DNA of 64,000 nt from Gammaproteobacteria bacterium (GTDB lineage: Bacteria; Pseudomonadota; Gammaproteobacteria; Steroidobacterales; Steroidobacteraceae). The notes beneath the pieces are model-generated. The model had not been told where the DNA came from. It was given only the letters and a program-made list of their open reading frames with translations, and searched no databases. Shown here piece after piece: positions 35,561 to 45,102 of the stretch. Within the stretch, counting starts at the first letter, position 1. Each line of letters starts with the position of its first letter. The stretch is from positions 1 to 64,000 of the forward strand of contig CANIOW010000010.1 of assembly GCA_947469285.1 (NCBI GenBank), in the 5' to 3' direction. A program made the translations under genes and the position numbers.

Positions 35561-36546
35561 GGAACAGTGGTGTGGTGAGACACGCCCACCGTGGCAGCCG
35601 CAGGAGCGCTGGTCGGTGCGGCTGACGGTGTGCTGCGCACGAAAGCGTCAATGCGTCGCGCCAGTTCAGGGCCACAGTCTTCCTGCAGGAAGTGCCCGGC
35701 CTGGTGCAACACGTCGTGCGGCTGGCCACGCGCGCCTGGCACCCGTTGCTGAAACGCGCCCTCGAGGCCACGGGTGATGGGGTCGCGGCTGCTGAATAAG
35801 GTCAGGAAGGGTTTTTGCCAGGCTTCAAGGCAGCGCCAGGCTGCCTGATTGCGTTCGTGTTCAGGGTCGCGCAAGGAAGTAGGAACGAAGGAGGGGAAGC
35901 TGCGGACGGCGGATTGATAGCGCGCGTTCGGGAACGGCGCGTCGTAGGCTGCGCGTTCTGCCGCTGACAGAGTGCGAACGCAGCCGGTGGCGACGATTCG
36001 ACCGACGGGGAACCAGGGACTCCAGCGCGCGAATGCCCGCCAGATCTTGAACACACGCGGCACGGTCCCCTCGCCGGTGGGCAGTCCGCCATTGGCCAGC
36101 ACGAGACGCGCGAACCGCTCGGGATGGTCCATGGCCATGCGCAGGCCGATCAGCGATCCCCAGTCTTGGCAAAAGAGTGTCACTTCACGCAGGTCGTGCT
36201 GGAGCAGCCAGGCATTCATCCAGCGAACATGACGGCGATAGCTGTAGTCCGCCGGGTGGGCGGGCTTGTCCGAACGGCCACAGCCCACGAGGTCCGGGGC
36301 GATGACGCGGTGACCGGCGGCCACGAGGCCCGGGATGACATGGCGGTACAGAAATGACCAGCTTGGTTCACCATGCAACAGCAGGATGGGCGGGGCATCC
36401 TGAGGGCCAGCATCGATATGCGCGATGCGCAGGCCACCGACGAGCGTGTAATGTGGCGTATACGGAAAGTCTGGCAGTGCGGAAAAGCGCTCTTCCGGCG
36501 TGCGCAGGACGTCCCGCAGGACCGGTAAGCTACCCCGATCAATCAT
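35557..36546 (-). CDS. Haloalkane dehalogenase (HLD-I / DhlA-DhmA type)
   Basis: 329 aa, alpha/beta hydrolase. HGEPSW at 58-63 provides the oxyanion region; the nucleophile is Asp128 in CQDWGS with halide-binding Trp129; the acid is Asp255 in SSRDPIT and the base is His285 in QAGHFLQED. Placement of the acid in the strand-7 loop is the subfamily I arrangement, as in Xanthobacter DhlA. The cap region is Trp-rich (FKIWRAFARWSPW). Such enzymes hydrolyse carbon-halogen bonds to alcohols and halide. It is the first gene of a coupled three-gene run with the isomerase and sulfatase. Other hydrolases share the fold, but D-W at the nucleophile favours this call. Confidence 0.85.
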   Translation of the reverse strand: MIDRGSLPVLRDVLRTPEERFSALPDFPYTPHYTLVGGLRIAHIDAGPQDAPPILLLHGEPSWSFLYRHVIPGLVAAGHRVIAPDLVGCGRSDKPAHPADYSYRRHVRWMNAWLLQHDLREVTLFCQDWGSLIGLRMAMDHPERFARLVLANGGLPTGEGTVPRVFKIWRAFARWSPWFPVGRIVATGCVRTLSAAERAAYDAPFPNARYQSAVRSFPSFVPTSLRDPEHERNQAAWRCLEAWQKPFLTLFSSRDPITRGLEGAFQQRVPGARGQPHDVLHQAGHFLQEDCGPELARRIDAFVRSTPSAAPTSAPAAATVGVSHHTTVP

Positions 36547-36651
36547 TGACCTCCCCCTCGTTTAAGCTGGCCGCCGCCGCTTGCTACTGGTCGCTGGCTG
36601 ATGGACGATACGACCGTCTACCTTCTGGTGCAAGAGGATGGAAAGCCTGCC

Positions 36652-36783
36652 ATGACCAAGCCTTTCCTGCTACGCGGCTGGCAATGGTCGTATTTCACCG
36701 GAAAAACCCGGGCGTATTTGCTTTATAAGCGTATCGCCTACACAGAACACCCCAGCAATCGGTGGCCGCGATCTCTGGGGCGC
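36652..36783 (+). pseudogene. N-terminal fragment of a glutathione S-transferase-like gene
   Basis: From ATG 36652 the frame reads MTKPFLLRGWQWSYFTGKTR and continues AYLLYKRIAYTEH, closely resembling the N-terminal thioredoxin fold of GST-family proteins (typically GWxxSYFTGKxRAYLRYKxIxFxE). The likeness stops at about residue 35-40, and no continuation is seen in any frame. The frame stays open into the following sulfatase, so a fused translation product is formally possible. I read it as the 5' remnant of a GST gene whose remainder was lost when the adjacent segment joined. An in-frame ATG at 36601 extends it without recognisable sequence. Confidence 0.6.
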
Positions 36784-38613
36784 ATGACCGCCTCGATGGC
36801 CGGGTGGTCCTTGCAGCGCGCTGCTTTGACCTATGCGCTGTGGTTTGCGTGTTCGGTGCCGGTGCAGGCGGGCAGCCGCGACCTGCCGACCCGTGACGTC
36901 GCCTTGGACTCACGGCCGAATATTGTGGTGCTGGTAGCGGACGATTGGGGTTTTACCGACGTGGGCGCTTTTGGCGGCGAGATCGCCACGCCCAACATTG
37001 ACGCGCTGGCGCGCCACGGCGTGCGTTTCAGTAATTTCCATGTTGCGGCCTCTTGTTCGCCCACTCGGTCAATGTTGCTGACGGGCGTCGACCACCACCG
37101 CAATGGGGTGGGCAACATGCGGGAAACCATTCCACAAGCGCATCTGGGGCAGCCGGGCTACTTGACGGTCCTAGATCGCCATGTGGTCACGGTGGCGAAC
37201 TTGCTGCAAGACCGCGGGTATCGCACCTACGTCACGGGCAAATGGCATGTTGGCCGCGAACCGCACAATTTGCCTCCGGCTCGCGGTTTTGATCATTCAC
37301 TCATCCAAGCCGACAGCGGGTCAGATAATTGGGAGACCGGTCAGCGTTATCTCGGGGTGACCGATGCGGTGCACTGGTACGCGGAGGGTCGCCCGGCGCG
37401 CATGCCCGCTAACTTTTATTCCTCACGGTTTTTTATCGATCGTCTGCTGGCTTTTCTGGTGGCTGATGCTGGGCGTCCGCAGCCGTTTTTTGCTTATGTG
37501 GGGTTTCAGGCCAACCACTTGCCGGTGCAGGCACCACGCGCGTTCACGGCGCATTATCGTGGCCGTTACGCCGCCGGCTGGGAAGTGCTGCGCGAGGCAC
37601 GGCGACAGCGTGCGGTGGCCTTGGGTGTTGTGCCAGCCGGCGTGCCGATGGGCCGTTTGAGCAGCACCCCGCGCTGGTCGTCACTCGATGCCGCCGCACA
37701 GCAGACCAGTGCGCGCAACATGGAGGTCTATGCAGGCATGGCCGAAGCGATGGACTTTGAGGTCGGTCGGCTGGTGCAGCATCTGCAGGCCACGGGTCAG
37801 TATGCCAAGACGGTGTTCGTGTTTCTGTCGGATAACGGACCGGAAGGCTCAGACCCCTATGCTAACTGGGCGGGGGCTTTATGGCTGTCCACGCAATACT
37901 CCCGCGATCCAGCGCGATTGGGCGAAAAAGGCACCTACGGCGTCATCGGTCCGGGGTGGGCCACCGCAGCTGCGTCGCCGCTGGCGGGTTATAAGTTCTA
38001 CGCCGATGAAGGCGGGGTGCGGGTACCGCTGATTGTCAGTGGCGTCCCCGGAAGTACGCCGGGAACGGTGCATCACCAGTTCGCACAGGTGCAAGACATT
38101 GTGCCGACGCTGCTCGAATTGACCGGCACTCCAGGCCCCGCAGCCACCTACGCTGGGCACTCGGTCGAACCGCTGGGAGGCCATAGTCTGCTGCCGGTGC
38201 TGCAAGCGCGCGCTACGCACACCTACGCGGCCGATGAACCCGTGGGGTATGAATTGTCGGGAAATGCGGCTTTGTACAAGGGTGATCTGAAGCTGGTGAA
38301 ACTATTGCCGCCGGTCGGCGATAACCAATGGCATCTCTATAACCTGATGCTGGATCCGGGCGAAACGCGCGATTTGCGTCTCCAGCAGCCAGCAGCCTTC
38401 CGTGAGCTGCAAGCCGATTACGCCGCTTATGCGGCGGCAAACAAGGTGTTGCCGATGCCACCGGGCTACGAACCCGTGCAGCAGGTACTCATTAATGCGG
38501 TGGTTAATGTCTATCTGCCGCGCTGGCGTCCCGTGGCGGTTTGGGGCGTGCTGTCGCTGGCATTGCTCGGGGTCTGGTGGTGGTGGCGGCGACGTACTTT
38601 GCCTGTCGCCTGA
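36784..38613 (+). CDS. Arylsulfatase-like sulfatase (CSPTR type) with C-terminal membrane helix
   Basis: 609 aa from ATG 36784; the frame is open upstream to 36601 through the GST fragment, but a signal peptide (SLQRAALTYALWFACSVPVQAG) starts here, which decides the start. Motifs: NIVVLVADDWGFTDVG, the formylglycine site CSPTRSMLLTG, TGKWHVGREP, and FVFLSDNGPEG. The C-terminus has a Trp-rich membrane helix (VAVWGVLSLALLGVWWWW) ending in RRR. The catalytic domain should be periplasmic. Class and length resemble arylsulfatases of the AtsA group. It is 20 bp upstream of lolC but functionally unrelated to it. The substrate is unknown and formylglycine maturation is required. Confidence 0.92.
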   Translation: MTASMAGWSLQRAALTYALWFACSVPVQAGSRDLPTRDVALDSRPNIVVLVADDWGFTDVGAFGGEIATPNIDALARHGVRFSNFHVAASCSPTRSMLLTGVDHHRNGVGNMRETIPQAHLGQPGYLTVLDRHVVTVANLLQDRGYRTYVTGKWHVGREPHNLPPARGFDHSLIQADSGSDNWETGQRYLGVTDAVHWYAEGRPARMPANFYSSRFFIDRLLAFLVADAGRPQPFFAYVGFQANHLPVQAPRAFTAHYRGRYAAGWEVLREARRQRAVALGVVPAGVPMGRLSSTPRWSSLDAAAQQTSARNMEVYAGMAEAMDFEVGRLVQHLQATGQYAKTVFVFLSDNGPEGSDPYANWAGALWLSTQYSRDPARLGEKGTYGVIGPGWATAAASPLAGYKFYADEGGVRVPLIVSGVPGSTPGTVHHQFAQVQDIVPTLLELTGTPGPAATYAGHSVEPLGGHSLLPVLQARATHTYAADEPVGYELSGNAALYKGDLKLVKLLPPVGDNQWHLYNLMLDPGETRDLRLQQPAAFRELQADYAAYAAANKVLPMPPGYEPVQQVLINAVVNVYLPRWRPVAVWGVLSLALLGVWWWWRRRTLPVA

Positions 38614-38633
38614 GTGTCCCGCACAATAGCCGG

Positions 38634-39905
38634 ATGTTCTCTCGTTTCCTTCCGCTGGCAATTGGCCTGCGCTACGTGCGCTCGCGCGACGCCGGGTTCT
38701 TTGTCTCCTTCAGTAGCTGGCTGTCGCTGGCTGGCGTGTGCGTGGGAGTGGCTGCGCTCATCACCATCCTGTCGGTGATGAACGGCTTCGAAGGAGAGCT
38801 GCGGGGGCGCCTGCTGGCCATGGGAGCGCCGGTTACCTTGATGGCGACTCCCGGCACCCCGCCGCTGACGGAGGCGCAGTGGACGCCCGTGGTGGCGCGA
38901 CTACGGACGGCGGGTCTGCCCGTAGGGGCCAGTGCGCCTTTTATTGATCAGCAGGCGTTGCTGTCCAGTGGCAGCGAAATGACAGGCGCGCTGGTGCGCG
39001 GCATTGACCCACGCCGTGAACAGGGGGTCTCCGCTGCGGCCCGTGCGATGGTGGAAGGACGACTCGATGCCTTGCAACCGGGCCTGGAGCGGATCGTGCT
39101 GGGGGTTGGCCTCGCCGATCAGCTGGGTGTGCAGGTAGGCGATGCGGTCACGGTACTCGTTCCCGGGCGTCGTCATGGCGCGCTCGATCTGACGCCGCAG
39201 TTACGGGTGTTTACGCTGGCAGGCGTGTTTGAAGCCGGCATTGCCGACCATGATGCCGGTCTGGCGTTGGTGCATCTGGACGATGCTTACACCCTCGGCG
39301 GTGGCGAGGGAGCGGTGCATCCCGCCGGATTGCGGCTGAGCCTGCCAGACCCCTTGCAAGTGCCCGAGCTGCGCGCGGCGCTGGAGCGGGCAGTGGGCCC
39401 CGCTATCCAAGTGCGCGACTGGACCGATGACAACGCCACGTACTTTCATGCCATACGCATTGAGAAACGGATGGTGACGGCCATCTTGTTGCTGGTGGTA
39501 GCGATAGCGGCCTTCAATATTGTGGCGATGCTGGTCATGGTGGTGCGTGCCAAACGCACGGACATCGCTATCTTGCGCACACTGGGTTTGACGCCGCGCG
39601 CGGTGCTGCAAGTATTCATGGTGCAGGGGCTGGTCATTGGTTGGGCAGGTGCCACGCTGGGGGTGGTGTTTGGGCTCTTACTGGCCAATCATGTGGACAG
39701 CATCGTGCCGTGGCTGGAGCACCTGTTTGGCTTTCAGGTGTTTGACGCGGCGGTCTACTACGAAACGGCCATTCCCTCCGACCCGCACTGGACCGATGTG
39801 GTGGCCATTGCTACCGCCGCTTTCACCTTGACCTGGCTGGCCACGTTGTACCCGGCGCGGCGTGCGGCGGCCACGTCCCCGGCGGCGGCGCTGCGTTACG
39901 AATGA
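38634..39905 (+). CDS. lolC: Lipoprotein-releasing system permease, LolC/LolE family (first copy)
   Basis: 423 aa from ATG 38634; longer starts are inside the preceding gene. Begins FLPLAIGLRYVRSRD, then the first membrane helix with [17 protein letters not shown], the family hallmark, a large periplasmic domain, and three C-terminal helices ([26 protein letters not shown]). With its partner permease and LolD it extracts mature lipoproteins from the inner membrane for LolA. It overlaps the second permease by 4 bp. Assigning C versus E between two such genes is uncertain by eye. Confidence 0.88.
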   Translation: MFSRFLPLAIGLRYVRSRDAGFFVSFSSWLSLAGVCVGVAALITILSVMNGFEGELRGRLLAMGAPVTLMATPGTPPLTEAQWTPVVARLRTAGLPVGASAPFIDQQALLSSGSEMTGALVRGIDPRREQGVSAAARAMVEGRLDALQPGLERIVLGVGLADQLGVQVGDAVTVLVPGRRHGALDLTPQLRVFTLAGVFEAGIADHDAGLALVHLDDAYTLGGGEGAVHPAGLRLSLPDPLQVPELRAALERAVGPAIQVRDWTDDNATYFHAIRIEKRMVTAILLLVVAIAAFNIVAMLVMVVRAKRTDIAILRTLGLTPRAVLQVFMVQGLVIGWAGATLGVVFGLLLANHVDSIVPWLEHLFGFQVFDAAVYYETAIPSDPHWTDVVAIATAAFTLTWLATLYPARRAAATSPAAALRYE

Positions 39906-41167
39906 ACGGCATGCCCTACGAATGGCGGTTGGCGCGGCGCGCACTCGGCGGGGGTGGCTTTCTGTCGTTCATCTCTGGGGTGGCGTTGGGCGGTATTGCG
40001 CTGGGCGTGGCGGTACTCATTGTGGTGCTGTCGGTCATGAACGGCTTTGAGCAGGAGCTGCGTGAACGCATTCTAGGGGTCGCTTCCCATGCCACGGTCA
40101 GCGGTTTGGACGGTCGCCTGCCGGACTGGCGTGCGCAGCAGCGGGTGGCGGCGAGCGCGCCAGGCGTGGTTGCAGTCGCGCCGTATATTGAAGACCAGGG
40201 CTTGGTGATGGCGGAGCAGCCCGCAGGCGCAGGCGATAGTGCGGGTCCGTTAGGTACGGTGGTGCGTGGCATCGACCCGCTGGCGGAGGCGCGAGTAGGC
40301 CGTCTTGGCGAGCATCTGCTGGCCGGACAACTCAGGGATCTGCAGCCGGGCCGTTGGCGTGTGGCGCTTGGCCGGCAGTTGGCGGAGTCGCTGGGAGTGC
40401 ACGTGGGCGATCGGGTCGTGCTCGTGGTGCCGCGTGGTAATGCCACACCCGCGGGCGTCGTGCCACGACTGCGACGGTTGACGATCGCCGCCATCTTTGA
40501 TGTGGGTATGTACGAATACGATCACGGCTTGCTATTAATCAATCTGCAAGACGCAGCCCGTTTGTACCAGTTGGGTGACGCGGTGACGGGTTTGCGGCTG
40601 GCGCTGGATGATCCCTTTCAGGCCGGCAGCCGGGTGCACGAAGTGGCTGTGCGCTTGGGTGGGGGCGTCTATGTCAGTGACTGGTCGCGCAAGCATGCGA
40701 ATTTTTTCCGTTCCATCCAAGTCACCAAGGGCATTTTATTTGTCATCTTGTTGCTGGTGGTGGGCGTGGCTGCCTTTAATATTGTGGCCACACTGGTGAT
40801 GGTAGTGAAGGAAAAAGGCGCGGATATCGCCATTTTGCGCACGCTTGGTGCCACCCCGGGAGGAGTGCTGCGGACCTTCATGCTGCAAGGACTGGCCCTG
40901 GGCGCTCTGGGCACCGGTGTCGGCGTGGTACTGGGTTTGCTCGTCGCTTGGAATATCGGCGCGCTGGTGCATGGACTCGAGTATTTCTTCAACACCACGC
41001 TCGTTGATGGCCGCGTGTACCTGATTGGTGATTTGCCATCCCGGGTAGAACCTGCGGAGGTGCTGGCCGTCAGTCTGGTAGCGCTGGGGCTGGCGGCATT
41101 GTCGACACTTTATCCGGCTTGGCGCGCCTCGCGCCTGGCCCCTGCACAGGCCTTGCGCCAGGAATGA
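39902..41167 (+). CDS. lolE: Lipoprotein-releasing system permease, LolC/LolE family (second copy)
   Basis: 421 aa. [20 protein letters not shown] at the N-terminus, [19 protein letters not shown] in the first helix region, and [20 protein letters not shown] in the C-terminal helices align with the first permease, giving the usual pair. ATG 39902 overlaps the previous stop; ATG 39911 is an alternative. The order permease-permease-ATPase differs from E. coli lolC-lolD-lolE. The C/E assignment is tentative. Confidence 0.86.
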   Translation: MNGMPYEWRLARRALGGGGFLSFISGVALGGIALGVAVLIVVLSVMNGFEQELRERILGVASHATVSGLDGRLPDWRAQQRVAASAPGVVAVAPYIEDQGLVMAEQPAGAGDSAGPLGTVVRGIDPLAEARVGRLGEHLLAGQLRDLQPGRWRVALGRQLAESLGVHVGDRVVLVVPRGNATPAGVVPRLRRLTIAAIFDVGMYEYDHGLLLINLQDAARLYQLGDAVTGLRLALDDPFQAGSRVHEVAVRLGGGVYVSDWSRKHANFFRSIQVTKGILFVILLLVVGVAAFNIVATLVMVVKEKGADIAILRTLGATPGGVLRTFMLQGLALGALGTGVGVVLGLLVAWNIGALVHGLEYFFNTTLVDGRVYLIGDLPSRVEPAEVLAVSLVALGLAALSTLYPAWRASRLAPAQALRQE

Positions 41168-41874
41168 CCATGTACACGGACTTTGCTCAGCCCACCGCGC
41201 CGGTGCTTTTGGCCACGGGCCTGGTGAAAGAATTTCATTCTGGCCCAGCCGTGTTGCGCGTGTTGGACGAAGTGGAGTTCACGGTGCGCCGGGGTGAGCG
41301 CATCGCAGTGGTCGGTGCCTCTGGGTCTGGCAAGACCACGCTGTTGCAGGTGTTGGGTGGGCTGGATTTACCGACGCGCGGTAGTGTCGTGATCTGCGGC
41401 GAATCCATGACGGCGCTGGGGGAAGCGGCGCGCGGCCAGCTGCGCAATCGGGCGGTAGGATTCGTCTACCAGTTTCATCATCTGTTGCCAGAATTTACGG
41501 CGCTGGAGAACGTGGCGATGCCGCTGCTGATCCGGCGCGATCCGCCGCAGCAGGCGCTGGCGACAGCGCAGGCGTTACTGGAACGGGTGGGTTTGGGCCC
41601 GCGCTTGCAGCATCGGCCTGCGGAGCTGTCCGGCGGTGAACGGCAGCGTGCAGCGGTGGCCCGTGCGCTGGTGACGCGTCCAGCGCTGCTGCTAGCGGAT
41701 GAGCCCACCGGCAATCTAGATGGCCGTAATGCTGCAGCCGTGTTTGCGCTGATGTTGGAACTGAATGCCGAACTGGGGACCAGCCTGGTGGTGGTGACTC
41801 ATGACGAACGACTGGCAGCACGCATGGAGCGCCGCGTCATGCTGAGTGAAGGGCGATTGATTGACACGAAATGA
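41164..41874 (+). CDS. lolD: Lipoprotein-releasing system ATP-binding protein LolD
   Basis: 236 aa from ATG 41164, overlapping the permease stop by 4 bp; ATG 41170 is possible. ABC features: Walker [13 protein letters not shown]-loop [18 protein letters not shown] (the [16 protein letters not shown] form is LolD-typical), signature [15 protein letters not shown], Walker [13 protein letters not shown], and the H-loop VVTHDERLA. It powers lipoprotein release from the inner membrane with the two preceding permeases. Confidence 0.94.
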   Translation: MTMYTDFAQPTAPVLLATGLVKEFHSGPAVLRVLDEVEFTVRRGERIAVVGASGSGKTTLLQVLGGLDLPTRGSVVICGESMTALGEAARGQLRNRAVGFVYQFHHLLPEFTALENVAMPLLIRRDPPQQALATAQALLERVGLGPRLQHRPAELSGGERQRAAVARALVTRPALLLADEPTGNLDGRNAAAVFALMLELNAELGTSLVVVTHDERLAARMERRVMLSEGRLIDTK

Positions 41875-41942
41875 CGCGACGCGTGCCTGCACGCTCGCCT
41901 TCTAGTCTGTAGACGCTCGATTGCCGCCCGGGTAGGTAGTGG

Positions 41943-44378
41943 GTGCCGGGCCACACTGTCCGCATGCCGTGGTTGCCGTTCGCTCTGGCCTGGGCAGCGC
42001 TGTCTGCTTGGGGACTCACCTGGTCACAGCTGCCGACATTGACTGTCTGGCGGGTCGGTGGCCTGGCGGCGGCGAGCCTCCTATGTGCGGTGAGCCTTCA
42101 GGCCGGCCGGCAGCGTTATCTGTCCGGTTTACTGCTCGGTGCGCTCGTGGGCTATGCGCATTTCAGCTGGCAGGCACAGGCGGCGTTGGCGCACCGCTGG
42201 CCGGTGAGGCAAGAGTCGGCGACCGTGTCGTTGCAGTTGTGTGTCACCACACTGCCGGAAATCCGCGCTGACCGGGTGCGTTTCGACGGACGGGTGCTGG
42301 CGGGCGCGGCTCGCGTGCGACAGGTCCGGCTTGGGTGGTACCACACGCGTCAGCGGCCGTTGGCTGGCGAGACTTGGCGCATCGAGACGCGCCTGCGGGC
42401 GCCGCGGGGTTTAGTGAACCCCAACGGACGTGACTACGCGCTGGGGTTGCTGGCGGAGGGCATCGACGCGACGGGGACGGTGCGCAGCGCGCAGCGTGTG
42501 GTGGCACCGTCGTGCGTGCGGGGTCGTGATCGTCTCTTGCTCGCCGTCCAGCGCGTGCGCAGCACACTGGCTGAACGCTTGCGTGCTAGCGCCATCCGAG
42601 CGGCGCCGCCGCCGGATACCGGCACGGTAGTGGTCGATGCGGCACTGGCCGTGCAAGGGTCGGGCTTGTTGCTGGCGCTGGCCTTGGGCTTTCAGGACGC
42701 GGTGCCGGATGTGCAGTGGCGGTTGTTTTCGCTCACGGGCGTGTCGCATTTGGTGGCGATCTCGGGGCTGCATGTCACGCTGTTTGCGTGGCTCGTCCTC
42801 AGTGTGGCGCGCTGGGTGCAGGGGCGTGGCCGCGCAGTACCACCGGCGGCCCTAGGGGTGGGTGTGGCCAGCTTGGCGGTGTTGGCCGCCTTTGCTTACG
42901 CGTTACTGGCGGGTGGTAACTTGCCGGCCTTGCGGACGGTGTGGATGCTGGCCGTGGCGCTCGCGGTGCGTTTGCTGCGGCGTCAGGCGGGCATCAGCGA
43001 GGCCTGGTCTGCTGCGCTGGTCACCGGTTTGTTACTGGAGCCGTTTGCGCCCGCCTTGCTGGGGTTTTGGTTGTCGTTTGGGGCGGTGGGGGCACTGCTG
43101 TGGGCGGAGGCCGGGCAGGTGCGCACGGCGGTGGCACCTCCACGCGGGCTGCTCGCCCGTGGTGGCAGCCACTGGCGCCTCTTTCTGCTGACGCAGTGCG
43201 CCGTGACGGCCGTGCTCACGCCGGTGTTGGCCGGTTCGGTGGGCAGTCCCTCGTGGGTGAGCCTGCCGGTGAATGCGCTGGCCATCCCGCTGTGTACCTG
43301 GCTGGTGGTGCCGGCGGTGTTGCTGGTGACCCTGATGGTGGCGGTGGCCCCGGCACTGGCTGGCAATGCCGTCCATGCGGTGGCGGTCGGGCTGGGTGTG
43401 CTGGTGCAAGGCTTGGCAGCGGCGGCCGCGTGGCCAGGTGCAGGTTGGAGCCTGCCGGCCTTGTCCTGGTCGGGAGCCATGGTGGCGGTGGTGTGTGCGC
43501 TCGCGGCGTGTACGCCGTTGCTATGGCGGCGAATCCGCGTGCTAGCCGCGTTGCTGTGGTGTCTGTTGTTGCTCTGGCCGCCGGTGCGACCTGCCGTGGG
43601 TGGCTTCACGGTCACGATGCTGGATGTGGGCCAGGGCAGTGCGGCCGTCATTGAAACGGCGCACAGCGCCTGGGTATTTGATCCCGGCCCGGTGTACGGC
43701 CCCGAGGCAGATGCCGGTGGGCGGGTGGTGGTGCCGTTTTTGCGTGCACGTGGCTGGCATGAGTTGCAGGCGATCGTGGTCAGTCACGCCGACAATGACC
43801 ATGCCGGCGGATTACGACCCGTGCTGGAACGGTTTCCGCAGGCCACCGTCTGGTGGGGTGGGGATGATGGGGCCGCGAACCACACGCAGTCGCCGTGTCG
43901 CGCAGGGCTGAGCTGGCGCCGAGACGGTGTGCGCTTTACCTTTCTACATCCTGGCGCCGCGGTGGAGCGGGATGATAACGCGGGCTCCTGTGTGCTGCAG
44001 GTGGCCGGCCTACGGCATAGCGCCTTGCTACTGGCCGATATTCCGCGCCCGGTGGAAGAGCGGTTGGTAGCGGCTGGCCTGCCACCGGCGACCCTGGTGC
44101 TGGTGGCGCACCATGGCAGTACCACCGCCTCCGGCACTGCCTTGCGTTGGGCCACACAGCTGCCACAGGGGACTGGCGAGGCCGTGATTTCGGCCGGCTA
44201 CCGTAACCGCTGGGGGTTTCCCAAGCCGGCGGTGCGGCAGGGTTGGCAGGACGCCGGTCGGCGGGTGTGGGTCACGGGTGAGCACGGCGCCGTGACGGTC
44301 ACGCTGCCGCAGACTGGACCTGCGAGGGTGAGTGCGGCACGTCTTGGTGAGCCCCGCTGGTGGCGCCCCCCCGGGTGA
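41943..44378 (+). CDS. comEC: DNA internalisation channel protein ComEC/Rec2
   Basis: 811 aa from GTG 41943; ATG 41964 is an alternative start. Order: N-terminal helices and a DUF4131-type OB region; the competence membrane domain (VSHLVAISGLHVTLFAWLV); then a C-terminal metallo-beta-lactamase domain beginning TVTMLDVGQGSAAVIE with the metal motif SHADNDHAGG. It forms the inner-membrane channel for single-stranded DNA in natural transformation. comEC next to exbB-exbD-msbA-lpxK is usual in pseudomonads and relatives. Presence alone does not prove competence. Confidence 0.94.
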   Translation: MPGHTVRMPWLPFALAWAALSAWGLTWSQLPTLTVWRVGGLAAASLLCAVSLQAGRQRYLSGLLLGALVGYAHFSWQAQAALAHRWPVRQESATVSLQLCVTTLPEIRADRVRFDGRVLAGAARVRQVRLGWYHTRQRPLAGETWRIETRLRAPRGLVNPNGRDYALGLLAEGIDATGTVRSAQRVVAPSCVRGRDRLLLAVQRVRSTLAERLRASAIRAAPPPDTGTVVVDAALAVQGSGLLLALALGFQDAVPDVQWRLFSLTGVSHLVAISGLHVTLFAWLVLSVARWVQGRGRAVPPAALGVGVASLAVLAAFAYALLAGGNLPALRTVWMLAVALAVRLLRRQAGISEAWSAALVTGLLLEPFAPALLGFWLSFGAVGALLWAEAGQVRTAVAPPRGLLARGGSHWRLFLLTQCAVTAVLTPVLAGSVGSPSWVSLPVNALAIPLCTWLVVPAVLLVTLMVAVAPALAGNAVHAVAVGLGVLVQGLAAAAAWPGAGWSLPALSWSGAMVAVVCALAACTPLLWRRIRVLAALLWCLLLLWPPVRPAVGGFTVTMLDVGQGSAAVIETAHSAWVFDPGPVYGPEADAGGRVVVPFLRARGWHELQAIVVSHADNDHAGGLRPVLERFPQATVWWGGDDGAANHTQSPCRAGLSWRRDGVRFTFLHPGAAVERDDNAGSCVLQVAGLRHSALLLADIPRPVEERLVAAGLPPATLVLVAHHGSTTASGTALRWATQLPQGTGEAVISAGYRNRWGFPKPAVRQGWQDAGRRVWVTGEHGAVTVTLPQTGPARVSAARLGEPRWWRPPG

Positions 44379-44437
44379 TGCCGGGCGCGGTATCATCCCT
44401 GCTGGTCCGACATCGAGCTCAGGAGCGTCTTCGCCCC

Positions 44438-45100
44438 ATGTGGGAAATCTTCAAGACCGGTGGTCCGGTCATGTGGCCGATTCTCCTGTGCTCCATCATC
44501 GCTGCCGCCATCTTGGCAGAGCGACTGTGGAGCCTGCAGGAGCGCCGCGTTCTGCCGCCCGACCTCGCCGGTAAAGTATGGAAGCTCATCGAAGCGCGGC
44601 AGCTCACCGACCGCCATGTGAGCATGCTTGAGCAAAACTCGCCGCTGGGCCGAGTGCTCGCCGCTGGCCTGTCCAACCGGCACCGCAGCCGCGACATCAT
44701 CAAGGAAAGTATTGAAGACACCGGCCGGCATGTCGTGCATGAACTCGAGCGCTTTCTCAATCCACTGGGCACCATCGCCGCGGTGTCGCCACTGCTCGGG
44801 TTGCTCGGGACAGTCACCGGAATTATCTCGGCATTCAACGCCATCACTTCCCAGGGCGTGGGCGATCCACGGGTGCTGGCGGGCGGCATTGGCGAGGCAT
44901 TGATCACCACGGCCGCGGGTCTGTTAGTCGCCATTCCGGCATTGATCGGCTATCGCTACCTGCGCGGCCGGGTGGATGGCTTGGTGGTCGACATGGAAAA
45001 GGAAGCATTGCTGCTCATCCAGGCGCTGGACTTACAGGCGCGTGCTGAGCGTGCGGTGAAACCACGCCCCGCTGTGCCGGTGTCCGAAGCGGACGGTTGA
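44438..45100 (+). CDS. exbB: MotA/TolQ/ExbB proton channel family protein
   Basis: 220 aa from ATG 44438, with AGGAG at 44420-44424 upstream. Three membrane helices: VMWPILLCSIIAAAILAERL, LGTIAAVSPLLGLLGTVTGI and ALITTAAGLLVAIPALIGY; the middle one carries the LLGLLGTVxGII signature. It assembles with the next gene's ExbD-type protein into a proton-driven stator. Next to msbA-lpxK this pair is often annotated exbB/exbD, but whether it energises TonB or another envelope process is not shown. Confidence 0.9.
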   Translation: MWEIFKTGGPVMWPILLCSIIAAAILAERLWSLQERRVLPPDLAGKVWKLIEARQLTDRHVSMLEQNSPLGRVLAAGLSNRHRSRDIIKESIEDTGRHVVHELERFLNPLGTIAAVSPLLGLLGTVTGIISAFNAITSQGVGDPRVLAGGIGEALITTAAGLLVAIPALIGYRYLRGRVDGLVVDMEKEALLLIQALDLQARAERAVKPRPAVPVSEADG

Positions 45101-45102
45101 CG

